Assembly (NCBI GenBank): GCA_965200955.1
Contig: OZ241742.1
Coordinates: 3,162,001-3,226,000 of the forward strand
Direction: 5' to 3'
Length of the DNA: 64,000 bases
Source of the DNA: Bin80 sp026708685
GTDB lineage: Bacteria; Bacteroidota; Rhodothermia; Rhodothermales; Bin80
Below the pieces are notes generated by a model. It worked only from the letters and a program-made list of their open reading frames with translations. It ran no database searches and was not told the DNA's origin. A program made the position numbers and the translations under genes. Shown one piece after another: positions 38,606 to 47,540 of the stretch. How positions within the stretch are numbered: position 1 is the first letter of the stretch; every line of letters begins with the position of its first letter.

Positions 38606-39487
38606 ATGAGTTGGTTCAAAAGAACAAAAAAGGGAATTCTTACTAGCCGTAGTGGGCATCACGAAATTCCAGCTGGGCAATGGAAAAAATGTCCAGCCTG
38701 TGGAGCCATCTGTCACCTTAGGGAACTGGACACGAATTTTCAGATCTGCCCAAAATGTGGCTACCACCGAAATCTGAGTTCCTCAAAATATCTGTCCCTG
38801 TTGCTCAACAAAGGATCCATAGAGTTACAGGATCAAACGATGATTTCCAGCGATCCGTTGCAATTTTCGGACAGAAAAAAATACTCTGAAAGACTCACTG
38901 CAACTCGAAAAAAGACTGGGCTTCCAGATGCGGTTCAATCTGCAATTGGACAGATGGAGCACCATACGGTATCCATTGCAACCATGGACTTTTCATTCAT
39001 AGGCGGATCCATGGGTTCGGTCGTTGGTGAAGTGATTACCCGCACCATCCGCCGCGGGGTAGATCAAGACATTCCAGTGATCGTTGTTTCACAGAGCGGA
39101 GGTGCTCGCATGATGGAAGGAGCGATCAGTCTGATGCAGATGGCAAAAACCAGTGCACATATTGCAAGGCTCAATGAGAAAGGAATCCCCTATATCTCTA
39201 TTTTAACCAACCCTACCACTGGTGGAGTCACCGCTTCTTTTGCCATGTTGGGTGATATCAATATTGCTGAACCCGGTGCACTCATTGGATTTGCTGGTCC
39301 TCGCGTGATTCGTGAAACGATTGGACAGGATCTTCCCAAAGGATTTCAGAGTGCGGAGTTTTTGAAAGATCACGGTTTTGTAGATATGGTGGTGGACCGG
39401 CGGCAACTTCGACGTACCGTCATTCATCTACTCAATCTTCTTCTTGAGCCTGCCCAGAAAAAGAATCCAGTTTCTCAAACTAAATGA
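38606..39487 (+). CDS. accD: Acetyl-CoA carboxylase carboxyltransferase beta subunit
   Basis: Transfers the carboxyl group from biotin to acetyl-CoA to make malonyl-CoA, the first step of fatty-acid synthesis, with AccA. The N-terminal zinc ribbon is CPACGAICHLREL followed by CPKCGYH (four Cys). The carboxylase core shows GGSMGSVVGE, SQSGGARMMEGAISLMQM, TNPTTGGVTASFAMLGD and GFAGPRVIRETI. The true start is the ATG at 38606 (MSWFKRTKKGI), as in most AccD proteins, not the TTG at 38588. About 293 residues. No accA is next to it. Confidence 0.95.
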   Translation: MSWFKRTKKGILTSRSGHHEIPAGQWKKCPACGAICHLRELDTNFQICPKCGYHRNLSSSKYLSLLLNKGSIELQDQTMISSDPLQFSDRKKYSERLTATRKKTGLPDAVQSAIGQMEHHTVSIATMDFSFIGGSMGSVVGEVITRTIRRGVDQDIPVIVVSQSGGARMMEGAISLMQMAKTSAHIARLNEKGIPYISILTNPTTGGVTASFAMLGDINIAEPGALIGFAGPRVIRETIGQDLPKGFQSAEFLKDHGFVDMVVDRRQLRRTVIHLLNLLLEPAQKKNPVSQTK

Positions 39488-39860
39488 AATTTTCTATCAT
39501 CTCCATCAATCTGAATCTCATTTGAAAAGAAAAGTTTCAAACACAGGTCTCCCATCAACAAAAATGTGAAATTTGTGAGGGTGCGTAGTGCAATCAAGAT
39601 GAATTTAGACAAGTACAGTGATATCTGTGGTGGATTGCTTTGGCGTACCTGGATGCGAATTATTAAGACCAATGTCATTCAACATGCCAATCTCATTTAT
39701 GAGAGTCCTACGTTGGTAGGCTCTATCGTCTTATGGGGCATGAAGGCCAGACTGCTATCCTACAAGTTGATCTTCCATGAGCCATGGAGATAAGATTCAG
39801 ATTGAGCATATCTGGCTACCCAGATCCGCAGGTATCCTCACAATTCACTACATTATGGTA
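39488..39860. other. Non-coding region at the 3' flank of the IS110 transposase
   Basis: 373 bases between accD and the transposase stop. It contains a 9-bp bulged hairpin at 39702-39724 (AGAG-t-CCTAC gttg GTAGG-CTCT) and ACTACAT/ATGTAGT at 39847-39869. The one open frame (39566-39793) shows no family features. Part may belong to the insertion element. Confidence 0.4.
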
Positions 39861-40927
39861 TCATGTAGTTTGTGCATTCACCGGGATCACAGGTGAGCTA
39901 TAAAGTTGATCTGGATCGTATGTTACATCGTTCTTCCAGATGGTCCACATGACCACCAGTATTTTACGTTGTGTGTTGAATCGTGCGTTATCCTTATCAT
40001 TGGTACGCTGTTTAGACGCTTCATAGAACAAAGACACCTCATTGGGATCTTTTGTTTTGATGGCATTCAACCAAGAGATATAACTCACGGATTTCAGGGG
40101 CCCCGACCCCGAACGGTCTAAGCATTTGTAGCCCAAGGACTTGCCCCCACTGCTACGTTCCCGGATGGCGAGTTGACAGTATTTCCACAACTGTTGTTTG
40201 GTGTCAAATCGATGGGGAGTCCCAATAAATGCACTGAAGATGCTTGCTCCCACAATCCCAATCCCAGGAATACGTAAAAATTGTTGGATCTCTGGATAAC
40301 CACTGCCTAACTGCTTAATCTTCGCGAGAACCACATCTCGTTCGGCTTCCGTAGCGTCCAGACGGTTGTAGATACGTTGAAGGACGAATCTTCGCGTTGG
40401 TGTCGGTAGAAGCTTCAGATAGTGCTCCCTATGTTTTTTGCTAAATACTTTAGTGCCTTTCACATCCACAACCCCCGCCTGACGGTATTTTGCTTTGATC
40501 TTCGACTTTAATCGAGTACAGTCATCACGAATATCCATATACTCCTTCACGACAATCTTAAAATCAATCCGATGATCGTCATCACCATGGTAGACCTCAA
40601 CATACTCTCCCAGCCGATACAATCGACACAAATCGACCGCATCCGATACATCGTTTTTGTTACCACGACTAATGAGTGCGTTGTGTTTTGGATCGCAAAC
40701 AACTAACTCATCCACATGCGGAGATAAGATTCGGTGAATCCAGCCAGCGAAGACTCCTCCACGATCAAAGATTTTGTTTTCGCTGGAATTTTTTTCACAT
40801 GGTGGATCAGAGCTTGCTCCGATGTGTCAAATGTCCGCGTTGAAACCACTTTACCCTTGTCATTGACGGTGGCCAAAGTACATGTGCGTGTGTGGGCATC
40901 CAGCCCAAGAAAAAGATGGTTGTACAT
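39861..40927 (-). pseudogene. IS110-family transposase, disrupted by a frameshift
   Basis: DEDD (RuvC-like) transposase of the IS110 family, in two frames. The first (40703-40927, start ATG 40927) has the N-terminal HLFLGLDAHTRTCTLATVND and KSLIVEESSLAG. The second (39861-about 40740) continues with WIHRILSPHVDELVVCDP, NKNDVSDAVDLCRLYRLGEY, and the C-terminal Transposase_20 segment IPGIGIVGASIFSAFIGTPH. The frame switch is near 40742-40746. There, one extra base would give an uninterrupted S-L-A-W-I-H reading. No slippery heptamer is present, so this looks like a damaged copy rather than programmed shifting. Element ends are not resolved because IS110 elements lack terminal inverted repeats. 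Confidence 0.85.
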
Positions 40928-41107
40928 GATAAAATAAGTCTGATGAAAAAGTTGAGTAAGGGCACAAGCTACGCACCCGCTTTTCATTAGACCTACACCT
41001 CTTCAAGAATCATTTCTTTCAATCGTTGTTGAATGTATATTTTCTATGATCAGCACCTTGATAAAGTGGGTTACATTACTCACTTAATGGATTAAGTCAG
41101 ATGATGA
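40928..41107 (-). mobile_element. Probable non-coding left end of the IS110 element
   Basis: The stretch upstream of the transposase start lacks a credible gene. On the minus strand it can form GGGTGCG-TAGCT-TGTGCCC (7 pairs including wobble), about 25 bases before the ATG. In IS110-group elements this flank encodes the bridge RNA that guides recombination. Assignment here is by position and one hairpin only; boundaries are uncertain. Confidence 0.35.
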
Positions 41108-41209
41108 TCAGAGAGTTTCATTAATCAAATAGAGTATGAAGTTAATACTCTATTCAATGATTATTCCGATGGATTAAAAGCCCGAGAAGATTCATGTGCA
41201 TTCGGTGCG

Positions 41210-41764
41210 ATGATTGAACAAAGGATACGTGATAATTGGGAATCAATTTGTATTAATGTGCATGCCGATCACGTCAAAAATCCTGGAAAAAGAACGATTT
41301 ATGACTTTGCATGTCGTTACAATAACACCTTTTTTGGATTTGATCCCAAGACAAAAGACTTGGACACGGATAAGTATTCAGATGGTGGAGTATGTTCAGT
41401 TGGAAATTTGATGCAGTTTTTAGCAAATGATCGCTCTATCTTTGTGGTGATTGAATTTGGACATCATGAAGCCCCAGAAAATAAATCTCTCAGAGATCTC
41501 AATTACATCAAGGTTGCTCCACTTCATCTTTTACCCGCTAATTCATTAAGGATCGAAAATTTAGGTACTGGACAAGTTAGATTGAATGATACTATTGCAC
41601 AAGTTTATCCTGAGATTAATTGGGATCAAACACTTGATGATTTTTTTGATTTTTTCGTTGAATTAGCAATCAAACACTATATTAGAGTTGAAAATAAAGC
41701 TCAGAGTAGCATTCAGGCGATGGAAAAATTTCGAGAAGATGGGTACAATCATTTCTCATTCTGA
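41210..41764 (+). CDS. Probable type II restriction endonuclease
   Basis: 184 residues from the ATG at 41210. The core reads RTIYDFACRYNN, then FFGFDPKTKDLDTDKYSDGG, then FVVIEFGHHE. The D-P-K element fits the D-x-K half of a PD-(D/E)XK nuclease site. Placement directly before, and 26 bp overlapping, an adenine methyltransferase strongly suggests the cognate restriction enzyme. The frame is open upstream to 41108 and reads protein-like text (FNDYSDGLKARED then CAFGA), but has no ATG, GTG or TTG. The true N-terminus may therefore be lost, possibly through the neighbouring IS110 insertion, or use a rare start. Recognition site unknown. Confidence 0.7.
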   Translation: MIEQRIRDNWESICINVHADHVKNPGKRTIYDFACRYNNTFFGFDPKTKDLDTDKYSDGGVCSVGNLMQFLANDRSIFVVIEFGHHEAPENKSLRDLNYIKVAPLHLLPANSLRIENLGTGQVRLNDTIAQVYPEINWDQTLDDFFDFFVELAIKHYIRVENKAQSSIQAMEKFREDGYNHFSF

Positions 41765-43288
41765 TCTTGACACGACAGTGGAAGTTGGCCGTGTGTTTAC
41801 TCCGCTGGAGTGGGCAATATGGTGCATAAAAAATTTGGGGTTTATCAACAATGGATTCAGGGGGCTTCCATTATTGATCCTACTTGTGGGCAAGGAGTCT
41901 TTTTTGAAGCGTTATTTCTGCAGGCACAAAAGAATAACTATCACATTCGCCAAACAGACCTGTTAAGGTTAACTGGTATAGAGATTACTCCCTCAGATAA
42001 GGATCATTTTCTACAATTAGCATCAAACAAGTACCAAATAGATTTTCCAGAGAAAAACTTTATTACAAGCGACTTTTTAGATGTGAAAGGAAACAATCAA
42101 TTTGATATAGCAGTGGGCAATCCTCCGTGGGTGAACTTTACGGATCTTTCATCAATCTATAAATCTACAATCAAAAACTACTTCATTGAATACGGCTTAG
42201 TTAAAAACAAACAAAGCGTTCTACTCGGAGCAAGTCGTATTGACATGGCATCTCTGATTCTCAAAAAGGTCATGAAAGATCATGTTAAGCCGAATGGTCT
42301 GGGACTTTTCTTTGTTCCTTTATCTATATTTTTCAATGAGGAGGCAAATAGAGAATTTCGACCTCAGTCTGGAACCAGAAATACGTTCTCTGTTCAGAAA
42401 ATCTTTGATTTTGAGAGTGGTCTTGTTTTCAAAGATATTCATACAAGAAATGGATTTACACACCTAAAACGTGACGGCAAACAACACTTTCCAGTTGCCC
42501 TTGAAAAGCTGCATTTAAACGGCAAAGAGTCTTTATCATGGTGCCGCCCCGCTTTCCCTAAAGGAGCATGGATTCAGCCTCAACAGCGAGATCAAGAGAT
42601 ATCCTTTCATTTAATTTCCGTAGAAAGAAAGCAGGTGCCCAGACAAGGCATGAATTCATGTGGCCAGAACAAAGTATTCATACTGGAACGGCAAGACATG
42701 ATTGATCACCATTGTAATGAACCATTCCAACTCACCAATGGCTTCGGAAATACCGTTTCTCTTGAAAGTCAGTTCCTACTCCCATTAATGCATGCTGGGT
42801 TATTTGGCCGTAAAAAACCAAGTAAAATCCGATACATCTTATGTCTTCATAATAGGGATGGTTCAGCGTTAGGTTATGATGATTTGGAACAGTTTCCCCT
42901 CACATTGGAATATTTAAATCAATATCGAGATGAGATGACACATAGAAAGGGTGTTTTGATTCAATCAATCATTTCTAAGAGGGGATTTTGGTCTCTATTG
43001 GGGGTCGGGGCGTACTCATTTTCCAAATACAAAATTTCATGGGAATCCCTAGGACGAAGTGAATTTAAGGCTGTTGTCCTTGATGGGCGATGGCAAGGTA
43101 ATCAGGCAATGCATTCGTATATTCCATCACCATCCCTTGAAGATGCAACCAGAATCTGCACTGAATTAAACGATACTGTTCCGACCTACCTAAAGTCTTT
43201 TGGAATGGAAGGAACTTGTAATTGGGCACAACCCGGCAGAATTAAACACCTCCTTGTTCACAGTGACTTACCATCCTTGTTTTCGTAA
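41739..43288 (+). CDS. Type II N6-adenine DNA methyltransferase, frameshifted at an A6 tract
   Basis: Gamma-class adenine methyltransferase. Motif I is IIDPTCGQGVFFEA and motif IV is AVGNPPWVNF; Asn-Pro-Pro-Trp marks adenine methylation. The C-terminal half is the probable target-recognition domain. Translation from the ATG at 41739 gives MGTIISHSDLDTT and GRVFTPLEWAIW, a conserved N-terminal block of this family, but runs out of frame after the six A's at 41828-41833. The rest of the protein is in the minus-one frame (open from GTG/ATG codons near 41810). A seventh A would give an unbroken chain of about 517 residues (WCIKKFGVYQQW). Candidates are a mutation, phase variation, ribosomal slippage at A-AAA-AAT, or an assembly indel. 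It overlaps the endonuclease gene by 26 bp. Confidence 0.8.
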
Positions 43289-43598
43289 TATTCGTTCTTC
43301 CAGCATCCATACTTCACAGCATACATTTTGGAACATTATTCAGGTATCCATCGCATCACTGTTGTGAACTTATTGAGTGGTATTCACTTCGTTCTGAGAC
43401 TCCAAATCCCATTGCCCTTAGGAATTTTTCTTTTTGACTACAGGAAAACGTTGCATCTAACTCTGCGTTAAAAATGCGAATTGTATTTTTCTGGATTTAA
43501 TCCTCAATGTTGATGTGCTTCCTTAAAGACATATCCTGAAATCACATGGACACAATTCTAGGAATACTCAACATCTAATCCATTACTTAAGTAAGAAT
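43289..43598. other. Intergenic region upstream of nagB
   Basis: 310 bases with no credible gene, RNA or clear hairpin. It presumably holds the nagB promoter and marks the end of the accessory patch. Confidence 0.4.
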
Positions 43599-44327
43599 AT
43601 GGTCATTGAACAACATCACGATTACGCGTCTTTGAGCCGCTCTGCGGCCGCTCTTGTACGTGATGAAATCACGAAGAAACCCGATGGTCTCTTTGGTTTT
43701 GCAACCGGTAGTACACCCATTGGACTCTATCAACAACTCATCAAGTACCATCAGGATGGAGACCTGTCCTTTGATCAATTGACGACAGTCAATCTGGATG
43801 AATATATCGGGTTACCCGAAAACCACCCTCAGTCCTATGCCTACTTTATGCATCATCATTTATTTGGGCATGTGAATCTACCAAAGGATTCTATTCACTT
43901 CCCCAAGCCTAGTGGTGATTCTTCCACCTTTGATGGCTTGATTCAGCGTAAAGGAGGGATAGATGTTCAGATTCTTGGACTCGGATCCAATGGACACATT
44001 GGTTTCAATGAACCTGGCTCCCCATTTAACTCTCGAACCAGAATCGTAGATCTTGCATCATCTACAATTCGTGACAACGCACGATTTTTTGATCAAATAG
44101 AGGATGTACCCCGACAGGCAGTGACAATGGGAATTCATACGATTATGAGTGCCCGCAAGGTCTTGCTCATTGCGAACGGGGCTGAAAAATCTGATGCTGT
44201 CTACCGTTGTCTCAAAGGGCCACAGACAGAAGATGTACCTGGAAGTTGTCTGCAGTCTCATCCAGATCTCACCGTGATTCTTGATCACGATGCCGCATCC
44301 CGTCTACCTGCCAACGGGCATCACTGA
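43599..44327 (+). CDS. nagB: Glucosamine-6-phosphate deaminase
   Basis: Converts glucosamine 6-phosphate to fructose 6-phosphate and ammonia in amino-sugar catabolism. 242 residues. The substrate-binding block is FGFATGSTPIGLYQQL, the catalytic Asp region is VNLDEYIGLPENHPQSY, and the catalytic His/Glu region is GLGSNGHIGFNEPG (about residues 127-140). ATG at 43599. No nagA or regulator is adjacent; it is monocistronic and converges on pepF. Confidence 0.95.
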   Translation: MVIEQHHDYASLSRSAAALVRDEITKKPDGLFGFATGSTPIGLYQQLIKYHQDGDLSFDQLTTVNLDEYIGLPENHPQSYAYFMHHHLFGHVNLPKDSIHFPKPSGDSSTFDGLIQRKGGIDVQILGLGSNGHIGFNEPGSPFNSRTRIVDLASSTIRDNARFFDQIEDVPRQAVTMGIHTIMSARKVLLIANGAEKSDAVYRCLKGPQTEDVPGSCLQSHPDLTVILDHDAASRLPANGHH

Positions 44328-44368
44328 GTGGTGGTCATCCTCTCCCCTTTTGCAGTGCATATCTCTCC

Positions 44369-44404
44369 GAATACCTCTCAAGCATGGGGACCCGAAGAGT
44401 ATTC
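44369..44404. terminator. Hairpin between convergent nagB and pepF
   Basis: GAATACCTCT ... AGAGTATTC pairs over 9 bp with one bulged C and a GGGGACCC-containing loop. It ends on the base before the pepF stop codon. No T-run; possible bidirectional terminator. Confidence 0.4.
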
Positions 44405-46186
44405 TCAATGTGAGGTACATGTTTCGTAGCAAGATTCGGCTTGATCAATCAACTCTTCAATTGCATTCAATCCTTGATTCCAGAATTCTGGATCCTGCAA
44501 ATTCACTCCAAGACGACCAACAAGAATATGAGGCCAATCGGAGCCGCCAGCTCGCATTAGGTCAATATATTGATCTGAAAACTCTGTTGGTGATTCAAGG
44601 TAGCGGGCATATAGTGCTAAAACGAGGAGTTCACCAAAAGCATAGGCATATACGTATCCCGGTGTATGCAGAAAATGAGGAATATAACTCCACCAATGAC
44701 GATACTGATCGGTTAACTCTACGCTCTCACCAAACATCGCCGATTGGGTTGATATCCAATACTCAGCAAACATATCCGGGGACAATTCTCCCTTTTCACG
44801 CCGTGCTGTATGGATTGCATCCTCAAACCGATTCATGGATACTTGGCGAAAAACCGTAGCAATGGAATCGTCAATCTTGCTAATCAGCAGGGCTAATATA
44901 TTGTGAGGATCAGATTCACCTGAGAGTAATCGCTGAAAGGTCAGCATCTCTCCGAATACTGATGCCGTTTCTGCTGTTGTCAAGGGGGTTGAAGCCTGAA
45001 GATATCCTTGATCCCTTGAAAGGAATTGATGAACACCATGTCCCAATTCGTGGGCAAGTGTCTGGACATCCCTGGGACGGCCGGTATAGTTCACCAGTAC
45101 GTAGGGATGTACGCTTGGAACCGCTCCATGGCTGAATGCCCCACCCTGCTTCCCCTCTTGCACCGGTGCATGAATCCATTTTTCATCAAAAAATCGTTCC
45201 GCAATGTCAGCAAGTAGCGGGTGAAACTCCCGATAACTTTCAATCGTGAGATTCTTCGCCTGCTCCCATGAATAGAATGTATCACTTTCTGCAACAGGAG
45301 CATAGCGATCGTAATCATAAAAGGGAGAGAGTCCTAAAATCTTACCCTTGAGTTTATAGAACCGTTCTGGCAGGTCATAACGATTGATCACCGATTGAAT
45401 CAGGGCATCGGCAGTCTCATCTGCAATCTCGTTACTCAAGTTGCGTGCCTTTAACCAGTGGGGTAACTGTCGAATCCCATCATTGGAAGCCTGATCTCCA
45501 AGCAATGTATTAAAAATATAGGTGAGTGTATGCTCTTTTGCAACTAACTGATCGGTAAAACTCTGGGCAGTTTCGGCACGTAACTGTCGATCAGGAGCAT
45601 GTAACTTTGCAAGAAGGTGTTCCTGTGACAATTGCTCCCCTCGAAGTTCAAAGCGCATTCGGCTAAGTGTCTCCGTGAAGTAACGTATCCATGCAGACTT
45701 ACCCGTCACCTGAGTTTGTGCAAGGATTGCCTCTTCGGGTTCGCTCAACGTATAGTCCTTCAGCAATCGGTCACACTCTAAATAATGGCGATAGTCTGAG
45801 AGAGCATCTTGACCCATCATGTGTTCGGCATGTTCATGATCTACTTCTATCCACTCAATTCCGAAGAAGATGAGACTTGTATGAATTTTGGTGTATACCT
45901 CACGAACATGTTGTAATAATGCTCCTCGTTTTGGATCTTGACTAAGTGTAGCCCAATGGAGATATGCGTAGGTCATGGCTCGGCCACATCGTTCTTGAAG
46001 TTGCTCATAACGAATGATCGCTTCTTTGAATTCACCAGCATCCAGTGAATCCACGGAGCCTTTCCAAGTTCTATTAAATTCTTGTGCCTGCAAGATGAGA
46101 TTATCCAGATCTTTTCTCAGATCTGATTCATCAGCGTAGAGATGGGTCAGGTCCCATCGAATATTCTCTGCACCTGTTTCACTCAT
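44405..46186 (-). CDS. pepF: Oligoendopeptidase F (M3 family)
   Basis: Cytoplasmic zinc endopeptidase of 593 residues that degrades short peptides. The HEXXH site is TLAHELGHGVHQFLS at about residue 380, followed by the downstream Glu in ETASVFGEML. The N-terminal PepF domain reads RWDLTHLYADESDL. Other family blocks are GGAFSHGAVPSVHPYVLVNY and TPGYVYAYAFGELLVLALY. ATG at 46186. It diverges from ytxJ. Confidence 0.95.
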   Translation of the reverse strand: MSETGAENIRWDLTHLYADESDLRKDLDNLILQAQEFNRTWKGSVDSLDAGEFKEAIIRYEQLQERCGRAMTYAYLHWATLSQDPKRGALLQHVREVYTKIHTSLIFFGIEWIEVDHEHAEHMMGQDALSDYRHYLECDRLLKDYTLSEPEEAILAQTQVTGKSAWIRYFTETLSRMRFELRGEQLSQEHLLAKLHAPDRQLRAETAQSFTDQLVAKEHTLTYIFNTLLGDQASNDGIRQLPHWLKARNLSNEIADETADALIQSVINRYDLPERFYKLKGKILGLSPFYDYDRYAPVAESDTFYSWEQAKNLTIESYREFHPLLADIAERFFDEKWIHAPVQEGKQGGAFSHGAVPSVHPYVLVNYTGRPRDVQTLAHELGHGVHQFLSRDQGYLQASTPLTTAETASVFGEMLTFQRLLSGESDPHNILALLISKIDDSIATVFRQVSMNRFEDAIHTARREKGELSPDMFAEYWISTQSAMFGESVELTDQYRHWWSYIPHFLHTPGYVYAYAFGELLVLALYARYLESPTEFSDQYIDLMRAGGSDWPHILVGRLGVNLQDPEFWNQGLNAIEELIDQAESCYETCTSH

Positions 46187-46270
46187 GTGTCTAGATCAAA
46201 TAAATGTAAACTCCGTAGAACGCTTCTGCATCATTGTTGTTGTTTTCCACAAATCCTAACATTTGTTTTC

Positions 46271-46594
46271 ATGAACTATCAGAAGATTCATTCCGTGGAC
46301 GATTTTAATGAAGTTTTGGAAAAATCAGATTCTGAACTGATCGCTGTGTTCAAGCACAGCTCTTCATGTGACCTCTCTGCAGCTGCCAAGGTAGAGATGG
46401 AAAACGTTACGCTTCCCGTATATGAACTGATCGTCCAGACAGCACGCCCTTTATCCAATCATATAGAAGATCATTTTGGGATTCGCCATGAATCACCACA
46501 GGTGATCCTTGTACACAAGGGTAAACCCATCTATAACGCCTCTCATCGAGATGTAAAAGCAGCTACTATCCATCAATTAGCCGAATCCGTTTAA
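46271..46594 (+). CDS. ytxJ: Bacillithiol-system redox protein YtxJ (DUF2847)
   Basis: About 107-residue monothiol thioredoxin-fold protein, suggested from co-occurrence to act as a bacilliredoxin-like partner of bacillithiol. It reads FKHSSSCDLSAAAKVEME around the single active-site Cys and PQVILVHKGKPIYNASH at the cis-Pro/beta end. Most relatives have Cys-Pro at the active site; here it is Cys-Asp. I use the ATG at 46271 (MNYQKIHSVDDF); the longer frame to 46142 overlaps the divergent pepF gene and is not family-like. bshC elsewhere in the window supports bacillithiol use. Confidence 0.85.
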   Translation: MNYQKIHSVDDFNEVLEKSDSELIAVFKHSSSCDLSAAAKVEMENVTLPVYELIVQTARPLSNHIEDHFGIRHESPQVILVHKGKPIYNASHRDVKAATIHQLAESV

Positions 46595-46763
46595 GATCGC
46601 TCTCACCGCCGCCTCTGCTGTCAATCTGCAAGTCACTTGCATTCTCATCTATACTGGTGAACATCTGCTCACGAACGTCTAGGCTCAATGAAGTGGTGCA
46701 ACGTTTGCAAACAACTCAATGATCTGTTTTCCAATGATCCTTTAACTCTGCATAGAGTGGCAA

Positions 46764-47540
46764 TTATATGGCCGACAGTGCCGCATTTAAAGATTCTAAT
46801 CCGTTACCAGATACTCCCGCTCTGAGTCTCAGGGTACACCAAAAATCTAGTACAAGCATCTGGACAGCGTGAATGGGAACCGCTATCCAAAAAGAGCGGC
46901 AACGCCATACCAGTGCGCCAAGAAGAATCCCTCCAAGAAGCGAAAGGGCTAACTCGCTGGTCGGTTTATCGACATGCAACAAGGCAAAAGGAACGGCTTG
47001 TACAAAAATTGTATGAATCCCAAAGGTATGTTGGGTTCCAAAAAGAATAAATCCACGCCAGAGATATTCCCAACCTAACCAGTACAGCAGAAAAAGTCCA
47101 TGATAAACCCAGAACAGAGACCATGAATCAATCGCTCCTCGATAATGGGGATACTCTAACTGGAATGCTCTGGCATCCGAAAGAATCCAAGTGCCAGTGA
47201 TGACCACAGGAACATAAAGTGCAAAGACCAACAGGGCTAATTTCCAGTCCCCAAGCCCCAAACCTATGGAAGTTGGCTTGCACCTGAATCCAATGAGCAA
47301 AATGAGAATGGGGATCAAAAATCCCGTCACACCCTGAACTGAAAACCACCAACCCCACGCTTGGAGGGCACTGGCTTCTGGAGCAATTTGGGTTACAAAG
47401 AAACTCCTGCTTCCAAACTTGAAGGTGATCATCATCAGTAGTGCACATGCAATGAGCACTACCGAAGTCTGCAAGTCTATAGACCGCAGTGCCTTCCTAA
47501 ATGTATGATTCTCAGAAATCAGTGCACTAAGGAGCTTCAC
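46764..47540 (-). CDS. CPBP-family intramembrane protease-like protein
   Basis: 258 residues, about seven hydrophobic segments, and the CPBP (CAAX protease / Abi) motifs in partial form: GWEYLWRGFILFG (the EExxxR motif, here with a single Glu), PFALLHVDKP (FxxxH) and IPVHAVQ-like AVPIHAVQML (HxxxB). These form the glutamyl intramembrane active site. Biological roles of stand-alone CPBP proteins vary. The start is GTG at 47540, inside the end of the S9 peptidase gene (14-bp overlap), so the two are probably co-translated. Confidence 0.82.
   Translation of the reverse strand: MKLLSALISENHTFRKALRSIDLQTSVVLIACALLMMITFKFGSRSFFVTQIAPEASALQAWGWWFSVQGVTGFLIPILILLIGFRCKPTSIGLGLGDWKLALLVFALYVPVVITGTWILSDARAFQLEYPHYRGAIDSWSLFWVYHGLFLLYWLGWEYLWRGFILFGTQHTFGIHTIFVQAVPFALLHVDKPTSELALSLLGGILLGALVWRCRSFWIAVPIHAVQMLVLDFWCTLRLRAGVSGNGLESLNAALSAI

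Noticed and set aside
39566..39793. 75-codon open frame between accD and the IS110 transposase
   Set aside because: No family features, non-ATG start, overlaps a hairpin; more likely non-coding DNA of the element or spacer.
44281..44859. 192-codon plus-strand frame
   Set aside because: Antisense to the well-supported pepF; a shadow frame.
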